Shown here one piece after another: positions 1 through 6,982 of a stretch of 64,000 nt of DNA. Each line of letters begins with the position of its first letter. Position 1 is the stretch's first letter. This DNA is from a bacterium. Its GTDB lineage: Bacteria > Zhuqueibacterota > Zhuqueibacteria > Residuimicrobiales > Residuimicrobiaceae. A program made the position numbers and the translations under genes. The stretch is from contig JAKQNR010000013.1 of assembly GCA_029565685.1 (NCBI GenBank), forward strand, positions 22,037-86,036, in the 5' to 3' direction. The notes beneath the pieces are model-generated. The model was not told the origin of the DNA. It ran no database searches and was given only the letters and a program-made list of their open reading frames with translations.

Positions 1-1067
1 AGACTTTCTGTGCTGGTCATGTCGTCGATGAAAAATTCGCCGTAGAGTTTACCGCCGAACCAAGGCGTCCAGGTCAGATCCAGGCTTATGGTCTTGTTAT
101 CCTTGTCGCCGAGGTGATGCTGCGCGATGTGGATGGGCATGATGGGATTGAGATAGGCGAATTGCACATCGCGACCGCCATAGACTACGGTCTCTGTGGC
201 GCCGAGGTAGAGACCCGGCTTGACCATGAAATCCAACCGGTGCCCCGCCAGGTACTTGCTCCCCAGGTTGCTGCGCAAAAAGGCGTGCACATAGCTGAAG
301 GAGAAGCGGCGGAAAAAAGCGTTGATCCGGATCAACTCGGCAGCCGGCGTATTCCCGGAAAGCGAAAGGCCGCCGTGAAATCCAGGCCCCCAGGCGATCT
401 CATCCCGTCCGGCCTGAACCCGGAACCATGTGTTCTGCCAAGTCCAATAGGCCAGCGCCTGATCTTGATAGACATTGGAACCAGCGATCACCACCGGCGC
501 GCCTTGAGAGGGATCGAAATGTTCTTCAGTCTTTTGGTTGCCGCGCGTCAAGGTGTTGCGCGCATCCAGATAAAAGCCCACCGTTTGATCCAGGGTACCG
601 CGAAGGATGCCGCCGCCGCAGGTCTCGGAGATCAGTGCATCGGGCTGATATTGATGTCCGCGATTTGAGAGGATCGTCTGATTGGCGTGCAGGTCGAAAT
701 GGATGAGGCTGTTTTTTTCCCGCCAGGTCAGCAGGTGGCGTTCCGGGCTGCGCTCCGTCGCAGTGGGATTCAATTCGTCAAAAAAATCGCCCAGCAGCTG
801 ATCGAGCATTTTCTTTTCAGTTCTGCTGAACCGTTCTGGGTTCTGTCGCGCCTGTTCGCCGGCTTGACGCACCAGGCCGGCGAACGCCGTTCTTGATAGG
901 GGTCGCACGCGCAGTTCATGGCTGAAGATCAATCCTCGGCTTTCCATCCGTTCCAGAAAAGCATAGCCCCAATAGTCCATCGGTACATTGACCGACGGCG
1001 CTGTGCCGGCGAGAACGCCGGCCGCTGCCAACAGTAGGAGCCGAAAGATTTTATTGCAGCTGATCAT
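1..1067 (-). CDS. Wzi-like capsule-assembly outer-membrane beta-barrel protein (3' end outside window)
   Basis: I translated this frame by hand from an ATG at 1067. It stays open to the window edge, so the C-terminus is missing. The first ~20 residues (MISCNKIFRLLLLAAAGVLA) look like a signal peptide. Around residues 190-215 it has the pattern of the capsule-assembly Wzi family (PF14052): GRDEIAWGPGFHGGLSLSG followed by an NTPAAELIRI stretch. Family members are outer-membrane barrels that anchor surface polysaccharide, or related barrels of unknown role in FCB bacteria. It is the last visible gene of the minus-strand glycan operon, 65 bases after the GT2 stop. An upstream ATG in another frame stops at once, which supports the 1067 start. 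Family assignment is from pattern only. Confidence 0.7.
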   Translation of the reverse strand, partial: MISCNKIFRLLLLAAAGVLAGTAPSVNVPMDYWGYAFLERMESRGLIFSHELRVRPLSRTAFAGLVRQAGEQARQNPERFSRTEKKMLDQLLGDFFDELNPTATERSPERHLLTWREKNSLIHFDLHANQTILSNRGHQYQPDALISETCGGGILRGTLDQTVGFYLDARNTLTRGNQKTEEHFDPSQGAPVVIAGSNVYQDQALAYWTWQNTWFRVQAGRDEIAWGPGFHGGLSLSGNTPAAELIRINAFFRRFSFSYVHAFLRSNLGSKYLAGHRLDFMVKPGLYLGATETVVYGGRDVQFAYLNPIMPIHIAQHHLGDKDNKTISLDLTWTPWFGGKLYGEFFIDDMTSTES

Positions 1068-1132
1068 GGCGCTTTTCTTTCCGCGGGTTTCATTGCTGCG
1101 TCTGGCTAAATATATCAAACCACCTGCTTTTT

Positions 1133-2251
1133 TCAAATTCTTTTTTCCTCAATCAGTTTGCCGCGGGTATAGCGTCGGCCTTTCCAGACAAACCGTCCTC
1201 GCCAGGCCAGCAGACCGACCAGGAGCGTGTAAAGAACCTGCCACCATTGCGCCAGCAGAAAATCTACCAAGTTTTTCCGGCCCGGCGGGGCGCCGGATCG
1301 GTGCAACAGACCGGCATCGCAAAAAATTTTAACCAGGAAAAAAAAGAGCCAGGTCGGTCTGAAAAACACCAGAATCGCCAGCAGCAGCAGGGACGCGTTA
1401 TAGAGAAAAATAAACCCCTCCAGCGCGATGATGGAAAAGGGATAGAGAGTGGTTTTGGATGCCCAGCGCAACCGCTGCTGCAAAAAAGCGGATAGAGAAA
1501 CGCAAGGGGTGGTACGGACCCGGCAGTCCGCCTCGTCGGCAAAAGCGACGCTGTATTCTCGGCGTCGCATTTTCTGCAGCAGCAGATCATCATCACCCGA
1601 AGCGGCTGCCTCGATGCCGCAAAACCCGCCGGCCTGATCATACAGAGCCCGTCGGTAGCCCCAGTTGGCGCCGTTGGCCAGGAACGGCTGTTGATGACCG
1701 ATGGCCCCTGCGCCGACGACCTGAAACGACCAGGCATCCAGGGCCTCCAGCCGGGATAGCAGGGCCCCGGTCGATTCGATATCCACCCAGGACACCACCA
1801 CGCCGACTTTCTCGCCAAAGTAGCTGATCATGGTTTCAATCCATCTGGCAGGCGCCACACAGTCCGCATCTGTGGTCAGAATGATCTCCGCCTGACTGCG
1901 CTGAATGCCCAGGTGCAGCGCCGCTTTTTTGGGCGACCATCCTGACGGAAGCGGGGTGGATAAAACGCAGCGTACGCCATGGGCCAGAGCGACGGCCGCC
2001 GTATCGTCGGACGAGTCGTCATCCACCACCAGGATCTCGTAGCGGTCGGAGGGGTAGGTCTGCCGTTTCAGGGCGTCGAGACAGCGGCCCAGTGTTTTTG
2101 CCTCATTGCGCGCAGGAATGATCACTGCGACGCGAGGCTGATCTACAGTGCGAGGCTGTCGGCGCAGCCGATGGAGACCGGCCCAAAGCCACAGGGCAAA
2201 AGCGCCGTAGAGTAACGACATCGACCCATAATAAATCAACGCCGCGCTCAC
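1133..2251 (-). CDS. Family 2 glycosyltransferase with C-terminal membrane helices
   Basis: About 372 residues. A membrane helix near the N-terminus precedes a GT-A catalytic domain: VIIPARNE, VDDDSSDDT, the DADC metal-binding motif, GDDDLLLQKM and the QQRLRW (QxxRW-type) motif. Two to three hydrophobic segments follow near the C-terminus. This is a processive-like or lipid-linked GT2 layout, and the enzyme would transfer a sugar to a membrane-bound acceptor at the inner membrane. I chose the GTG at 2251 because it overlaps the upstream stop (GTGA) and has a GGAA-type ribosome site about 8 bases upstream; an internal ATG at 2221 is the alternative. Donor and acceptor cannot be read from the sequence. 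Confidence 0.85.
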   Translation of the reverse strand: MSAALIYYGSMSLLYGAFALWLWAGLHRLRRQPRTVDQPRVAVIIPARNEAKTLGRCLDALKRQTYPSDRYEILVVDDDSSDDTAAVALAHGVRCVLSTPLPSGWSPKKAALHLGIQRSQAEIILTTDADCVAPARWIETMISYFGEKVGVVVSWVDIESTGALLSRLEALDAWSFQVVGAGAIGHQQPFLANGANWGYRRALYDQAGGFCGIEAAASGDDDLLLQKMRRREYSVAFADEADCRVRTTPCVSLSAFLQQRLRWASKTTLYPFSIIALEGFIFLYNASLLLLAILVFFRPTWLFFFLVKIFCDAGLLHRSGAPPGRKNLVDFLLAQWWQVLYTLLVGLLAWRGRFVWKGRRYTRGKLIEEKRI

Positions 2252-3219
2252 GTAGGTTCCTGCCTTGACTCTTTTGAGCTCTGCAGTACGCGGCTTTTCA
2301 TCAGGACGGCAAAACCGGCCACAGCGGGTAAAAGGACGTTGATTGCGAACAACAACAGCGCGCTGTCGAAAGCAGCCGCCTCTGACACCTGCAGTTTGCC
2401 GAGGAAATAGATCGACGCACTCTCGCGAATGCCCAAATCGCCCAGGGAAACCGGGAGCAGAGTTTTGCTCCACATGATGGCCGCCACCGCCGAAAGCCCG
2501 GAGTAAAGCGGCAGAGGCGTAAACGCGCGAACGAGCAGATAAAATTGCCCAAGATACACCGCCACCTGAGCGACAGTGTAAAAAAACAGCGAACGCGACA
2601 CCTGCGGCGTCAACCGGCTCACGCCGTTAAAGACCTGCTGCAGCCGTTTATGTTTCCCGGAGCTGTTGAATCGCTTGAGCACATAGTTGAGAAAGGCAGG
2701 ATGCAAGGCCAGACCAATGCCGGTCAGCGCCAGCGCCAATCCGGTGGACTCCACCGGAACCCACAGCTCTGGGCGCAACGCAGCCCGCAAGAAGGGGAGC
2801 AAACCCCACAAACCGGCGAAATAAACCACCAGCAGCGCATACCATTTTTCGATCAGCATCAGACCCATCAGCCCCAGCCAGTCGGCGCCGGGGATCAGCA
2901 CCGTGCGGCCTAAATCTCCAATCCGGCCCGGCGTGATCAGACCAAGGGTGATGCCGGCGAACAGCGAGCGCACCAGTTCCTTTACTGGAATCGCCGGATC
3001 AAATTGCCTTACAATGAGCTGCCATCGTTTGAACTGGCAGTACAGATTGAGCGCCAGCAAAACCAGAGCGGCTGTAATCCAGCCGTGCTGCGCGTGGACC
3101 GCTGCATTGCGCAGATCGATCCAACTGATTCGGTGAATCAGCAGCCCCAGCACGCACAACGCGACCAGGATCTTGCTCCAGTGGATCCATTTTTTGTTAT
3201 TGGTAAAGGGCCAGTCCAT
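2248..3219 (-). CDS. Flippase-like integral membrane protein (LPG synthase TM / UPF0104 family)
   Basis: About 323 residues with seven or eight hydrophobic segments along its length. The GRIGDLGRTVLIPG loop and the later SLGDLGIRE motif match the lysylphosphatidylglycerol-synthase transmembrane family (PF03706). Stand-alone members commonly sit beside glycosyltransferases and are thought to move or modify lipid-linked intermediates. The ATG at 3219 lies inside the end of the radical SAM gene (23-base overlap), and the stop overlaps the next GT2 start, so translation is probably coupled at both ends. No clear Shine-Dalgarno sequence precedes 3219. The role in glycolipid export is inferred from context. 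Confidence 0.75.
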   Translation of the reverse strand: MDWPFTNNKKWIHWSKILVALCVLGLLIHRISWIDLRNAAVHAQHGWITAALVLLALNLYCQFKRWQLIVRQFDPAIPVKELVRSLFAGITLGLITPGRIGDLGRTVLIPGADWLGLMGLMLIEKWYALLVVYFAGLWGLLPFLRAALRPELWVPVESTGLALALTGIGLALHPAFLNYVLKRFNSSGKHKRLQQVFNGVSRLTPQVSRSLFFYTVAQVAVYLGQFYLLVRAFTPLPLYSGLSAVAAIMWSKTLLPVSLGDLGIRESASIYFLGKLQVSEAAAFDSALLLFAINVLLPAVAGFAVLMKSRVLQSSKESRQEPT

Positions 3220-4210
3220 GAGTACAGTTGTTACAAATGTCAGGTTTACAGGATCCAGCGACGCGCCGGCGAAAGTGCCGCAGCGCCTCTCCCCGCCAGA
3301 TGGTGATAAAAGACTGTTCGGATAGACGGCCGAGAAGCGCGCTCTCGTCTTTATCAAAGCAGCAACCCACCACATGGCCGTCCTGATGAACGACGCAGCC
3401 GGTCCACAATCGGTCGCAGATTTTGCTTTTTCTGCTTTTAACGGTCAACCGGCCGGAGCCGAAGGTGTAGCGCCGGTACTTTTCAGCCAGCGGTAAAAAC
3501 CAGTCGGCATCTTGCGGCGAGCGCACCTGAACGGATTTGATCAGTACACGATCCGCGCCCCAGCAGCGAGCTGTGTCGCGCACCCGCTCCAACTCGTGTT
3601 CGTTATGCTTCATCACCAGAAACTGCAGGCAGATGCGTGGCGTTTTTTGCCTCAGCTGCTCCCTGGCTTTGCGCAAGTTGGCGATAGCGGCAACGACCCG
3701 CTCGAGCCGTCCGCCCTGGCGATAGATTTGATAACTCGACTCCTCCAGACCATCCACAGATAGAATGATCTGGTCCAGACCGCTGGACGCCAGTTCACAG
3801 GCTTTGTTAAAATCCGCCAACAGCTGTCCGTTGCTGCTGCAGGTTACAACCACTTTGGCTGTCTTGGCCAGTCGGATCATCTCCATATAATCTGCATGCA
3901 ACAGCGGCTCCCCCTGATCATAGAGCAACAGATAGAGCAACGATCGCTGCGTTTGCTGCAGGATGTGTTGATACAGCGCCAGCGGCAGATCGCCCCTCGG
4001 CCGCCGCAACAGGCCGGCGCCGGTGCTGCACTGCGGACAGGCCAGGTCGCATCGATTGGTTGGTTCGATCGTCAATACCAACGGAAACCCCCAGGAGACC
4101 GGGCGGCCTGACAACCTGGAGATGCCCAGAGATATAAAGACCTGGCCTAGATTTATCAGCCGATACGGCGTAAGACAGGCCAAGAGACGGAAAAGCGGCA
4201 CTTCTTTCAT
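3197..4210 (-). CDS. Radical SAM protein with cysteine-rich SPASM-like C-terminus
   Basis: About 337 residues. CDLACPQC near residue 50 is the CxxxCxxC motif that binds the radical SAM 4Fe-4S cluster; LLYDQGEPLL and ILSVDG fit later strands of the partial TIM barrel. The C-terminal third has more cysteines (CDRLWTGC, VVGCCFD, CKPDICNNC), which fits a SPASM or twitch domain holding an extra cluster. The start ATG at 4210 overlaps the methyltransferase stop by four bases (ATGA). Placed between a methyltransferase and a flippase-like protein in a glycan operon, it may modify a sugar or lipid-linked intermediate; the substrate is unknown. Confidence 0.85.
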   Translation of the reverse strand: MKEVPLFRLLACLTPYRLINLGQVFISLGISRLSGRPVSWGFPLVLTIEPTNRCDLACPQCSTGAGLLRRPRGDLPLALYQHILQQTQRSLLYLLLYDQGEPLLHADYMEMIRLAKTAKVVVTCSSNGQLLADFNKACELASSGLDQIILSVDGLEESSYQIYRQGGRLERVVAAIANLRKAREQLRQKTPRICLQFLVMKHNEHELERVRDTARCWGADRVLIKSVQVRSPQDADWFLPLAEKYRRYTFGSGRLTVKSRKSKICDRLWTGCVVHQDGHVVGCCFDKDESALLGRLSEQSFITIWRGEALRHFRRRVAGSCKPDICNNCTHGLALYQ

Positions 4211-5013
4211 TTCTTGCGGGCCAGCACATAAAAGGTGGGCATCAGCCATTGACTCAGCCACCCCGGGCGTTGCGGCGTCCGCGCCACCAGGGGGCCGGCA
4301 ATGTTCCAAGCGCACAGGCGACGCACGAGCGCAAGATGCCAAGCCCGGTTCCACAGGGCTTGCGGCTGAGCCAGGGCCAGGGCAGCGACCTCGCGGATCT
4401 GCCATCTGGATTTCAGCTGCGATTTCTCCAGCATGCGGTTTAGATCGCGCCAGGACAATAGCTGGGCGATATCCGGTTTGTCTGCTTCGAACCAGTGCAG
4501 CGAATGCACGATTATTTTTTTTATGGCAGCCCGCTGCATACAGGAGATCAGCGGCAGGCTGTAGTGCGGGTCGCACAAGAGATGGATTGGCGACCATTTG
4601 TTGGGCGTGGAAAAACAGAGCACGCCGGTTTCCTTGAGCGACCGGCTGCATTGCGCGAGCAGGTGCGAGGGGTCGGCGACGTGTTCAAGCACGTCCCAAA
4701 GCAAGATGGCGTCCAGGGCGCGTACCGCCCTCCACTCCAGCACATCCTGGCAGTGAATCGAAATCGACAGACCTTCCTGGCTTGCCTGGGTTTCAAGCAA
4801 CTGCAGAGCCTCGCTGCGGATGTCCACTGCCGTCACCCGACTGCCGCAGCGCGCCAGCTGCAGGCTGGCTCCACCGGTACCGCAGCCCAAATCCGCAATC
4901 TCGGCGTTTTTCAAGGGAAGGTGCTGCGCCAGCCATTCGGCCGCCAGACGGCCACGGTGAGGCGAAAAGGCGTGGTATTGCGACCACAAGGCGCTGTTGA
5001 TCGTGCTGGTCAT
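4207..5013 (-). CDS. Class I SAM-dependent methyltransferase
   Basis: About 268 residues. IADLGCGTGGASLQLA is SAM-binding motif I; VTAVDIR is the acidic end of strand 2; LLWDVLEHV is the usual motif in small-molecule methyltransferases of the Methyltransf_11/23 type. The C-terminal ~100 residues are more variable, with no membrane helix that I trust. I prefer the ATG at 5013 because AGGA lies five bases upstream; an in-frame ATG at 5019 is the other option. It starts eight bases after the upstream GT2 stop and overlaps the radical SAM start by four bases. A sugar or sugar-lipid substrate is inferred from the operon. Confidence 0.85.
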   Translation of the reverse strand: MTSTINSALWSQYHAFSPHRGRLAAEWLAQHLPLKNAEIADLGCGTGGASLQLARCGSRVTAVDIRSEALQLLETQASQEGLSISIHCQDVLEWRAVRALDAILLWDVLEHVADPSHLLAQCSRSLKETGVLCFSTPNKWSPIHLLCDPHYSLPLISCMQRAAIKKIIVHSLHWFEADKPDIAQLLSWRDLNRMLEKSQLKSRWQIREVAALALAQPQALWNRAWHLALVRRLCAWNIAGPLVARTPQRPGWLSQWLMPTFYVLARKK

Positions 5014-5020
5014 GGCCATC

Positions 5021-6103
5021 CTAACGCCAGGTTGCCGGCGGCTGCCAGCCATGACAGGCCATCCAGGCGTGATAGAGTAAAAAAAGCGGCTGCCAGGCTA
5101 GAAAGCCTACCAGCGGTAGATTTTGCTGCAAAGGACGGGCGATGGAAAGCAGGACAAGGCCGTCCAGCAGCACTTTGAGCCCAAACGGCAGTATCAGTCT
5201 AGGAGTGAAAAGAATTCCGCTGAAAAAACCGACCCACAGCGCGGTGTTGAGAAGGTGATAGACGCTATAAACAGCCTGGACCGGCAGCGGATAATGTGCG
5301 CCGGCGGAGAGATGACGTTTTTTCTGTTTTAGAAATTCGCGCCAGTTCCGCGGGCCTTGGGCAGGTACCACCGAATCCGCAGACAAACAGTAGTGGAGCC
5401 CGCCGCTCCGGCTCAGCCGCTGGATGATGAAATCGTCATCGCCCGACAACGAGTCCGGCAAATGGGAAAAACCCTCCATGCGCTGCCAGGCGGAGCGGCG
5501 ATAGGCTAAATTCCGGCCGGAACCGGTGATCCCTATGCCGTGGCCGATGGTTCCGGCCGCCACCACAGCGGCGGCAAGGCTGTCGGCCATTAAAAAGCCG
5601 CGCCACCAGGAGGCACAGGGACAGGTCTGTGGAGAAAAGCCGGCGACCAGGGATGTTTGAGCCTGGAACCGGCTGGCCATGGTTCTAATCCATGTGGGCG
5701 GCGGTGAACAATCGGCATCGGTCAACAGCAGCCATTCGCCATGTGCCTGTTCGATTGCAGCCTGCAGTGCGGCCTTTTTCGAGCTTTTCCACGGTTGAGG
5801 CGGAGCGGCGGAGAGCAAACGCCAATTCGGCCGGTCTTTGATGAACTCTTGAATCCAAGCTCCGGTGCCGTCGGTGGAATGATCGTCTACTATGAGAACA
5901 TGATACCTGGAATAATCCTGGTTCGCCAGCGCCTGCAGACAAAACGGGATTTGATTGCGTTCATTTTGTACGGCCACAATGACGGCGACCTCTGGGTCGC
6001 TCTGGCCGTCGTCCCTCGTGGCCTGATTGCGGTCGACGCCGGACACCACCCAGATCAGGATGATTCCATAGAGGAGGAGCAGCAGCCAAAGCAAAACCAT
6101 CAT
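5021..6103 (-). CDS. Family 2 glycosyltransferase, membrane-anchored, first gene of the glycan operon
   Basis: About 360 residues: an N-terminal helix, then GT-A motifs VIVAVQNER, VDDHSTDGT, DADCSPP and GDDDFIIQRL, then two to three C-terminal hydrophobic segments. It resembles the other GT2 in this operon, but the QxxRW-type acceptor motif reads QKKRH here, so the tryptophan is replaced by histidine. Start: the ATG at 6103 has GGAG nine bases upstream. A longer TTG start at 6154 overlaps a good promoter -35 element and has no ribosome site, so I rejected it. It begins the six-gene minus-strand operon. Confidence 0.85.
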   Translation of the reverse strand: MMVLLWLLLLLYGIILIWVVSGVDRNQATRDDGQSDPEVAVIVAVQNERNQIPFCLQALANQDYSRYHVLIVDDHSTDGTGAWIQEFIKDRPNWRLLSAAPPQPWKSSKKAALQAAIEQAHGEWLLLTDADCSPPPTWIRTMASRFQAQTSLVAGFSPQTCPCASWWRGFLMADSLAAAVVAAGTIGHGIGITGSGRNLAYRRSAWQRMEGFSHLPDSLSGDDDFIIQRLSRSGGLHYCLSADSVVPAQGPRNWREFLKQKKRHLSAGAHYPLPVQAVYSVYHLLNTALWVGFFSGILFTPRLILPFGLKVLLDGLVLLSIARPLQQNLPLVGFLAWQPLFLLYHAWMACHGWQPPATWR

Positions 6104-6125
6104 ACCCGGATTCTCCGAACCGTGC

Positions 6126-6154
6126 AAAGTATCCAAAATATCCTTAACAATCAA
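6126..6154 (-). promoter_or_regulatory. Promoter of the glycan operon
   Basis: Read on the minus strand: TTGATT (-35), 17 bases, TACTTT (-10). The predicted transcript starts about 20 bases before the GT2 ATG at 6103. Spacing and form match the other promoter-like sites in the window. Confidence 0.5.
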
Positions 6155-6189
6155 GAAATTTATCGGCCGGCCCGGAGAAGGGAAATCGA

Positions 6190-6218
6190 TTGACAGAGCC
6201 GAATCAATTTTGTAATTT
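6190..6218 (+). promoter_or_regulatory. Promoter for the transglycosylase-tex pair
   Basis: TTGACA, 17 bases, TAATTT. It lies 54 bases before the ATG at 6273 and is divergent from the glycan-operon promoter. Its -35 and -10 hexamers are identical to those of the site at 29429. Confidence 0.65.
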
Positions 6219-6272
6219 TACCCAGCTGAGATAAAACCGGCGACAGGTCGGTTCCTGCATAAGGAGAGGAGA

Positions 6273-6974
6273 ATGGCCACAAAAGAGGAAAAATTCATGC
6301 GCAATCTGCGCATCACTATTTGGGTGCTTTCCGCCCTCGTTTTGGTGGTGATCGCAGCCGTGGGCATCAAGTATACCTACAACAGCCGCTACCAGAAAAA
6401 AGTGGCGGAGCTGGAAGGGGTGATTAAAAGCCAGCGCTCTTCGATGAACATCGAAAGCCTGCGCCAGTATAATATTGTGCGCATCAGCGCCATCATCTCC
6501 CAGTACAATCGCATCATGTCCGGCCCGATGAAATACGACATAGCCCGTGAGATCTATGACGCCAGCCTTTTGCACACCAGCCTCGATGTCCATCTGGTCT
6601 GCGCCATCATCACCTATGAAACCAATGGAACCTGGAATCCGGAACTCACCAGCTCGGAGGGCGCCATGGGATTGATGCAGGTGATGCCGATCACCGGCAT
6701 GTACATCGCCCGCTCCATGCATCTCAACTGGGTCACGCCGGATGAGATCCTGCTCAATCCAATCCACAATATCCGCATCGGCGCCCGCTATCTGGCCGCG
6801 CTGATCGATCTGTATGGGGTGGACGGCGCACTGGCCGCCCGGCGCGTGGGGGAATGGCGCGCTGCTCTGTGGATTAAAGGCGGCCATCGCAGCGGCACAC
6901 TGCCGGATGATGTGCAAAAATATATGAGTGACATTTTAAAACAGTACGAAGCGTTGAAGCAGTTCAAGGGCTAG
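6273..6974 (+). CDS. Membrane-anchored lytic transglycosylase (SLT family 1-like)
   Basis: 233 residues. Residues ~13-37 form an N-terminal membrane helix, a short coiled-coil-like stretch follows, and an SLT domain starts near residue 95. The catalytic glutamate is in AIITYETNGTWNP, followed by SSEGAMGLMQVMP, the standard GLMQ motif. The enzyme should cleave peptidoglycan in the periplasm with anhydro-muramyl formation. Unusually, the late AYNAG-type motif is replaced: the segment reads ALAARRVGEWRAAL, with no Tyr-Asn pair. A strong AAGGAGAGGAGA site precedes the ATG. It ends eight bases before tex, so the two are probably cotranscribed. Confidence 0.8.
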   Translation: MATKEEKFMRNLRITIWVLSALVLVVIAAVGIKYTYNSRYQKKVAELEGVIKSQRSSMNIESLRQYNIVRISAIISQYNRIMSGPMKYDIAREIYDASLLHTSLDVHLVCAIITYETNGTWNPELTSSEGAMGLMQVMPITGMYIARSMHLNWVTPDEILLNPIHNIRIGARYLAALIDLYGVDGALAARRVGEWRAALWIKGGHRSGTLPDDVQKYMSDILKQYEALKQFKG

Positions 6975-6982
6975 GTCGGTGC

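Noticed and set aside
6104..6154. Longer GT2 start from TTG 6154
   Set aside because: It would overlap the -35 element of a well-spaced promoter and has no ribosome site.
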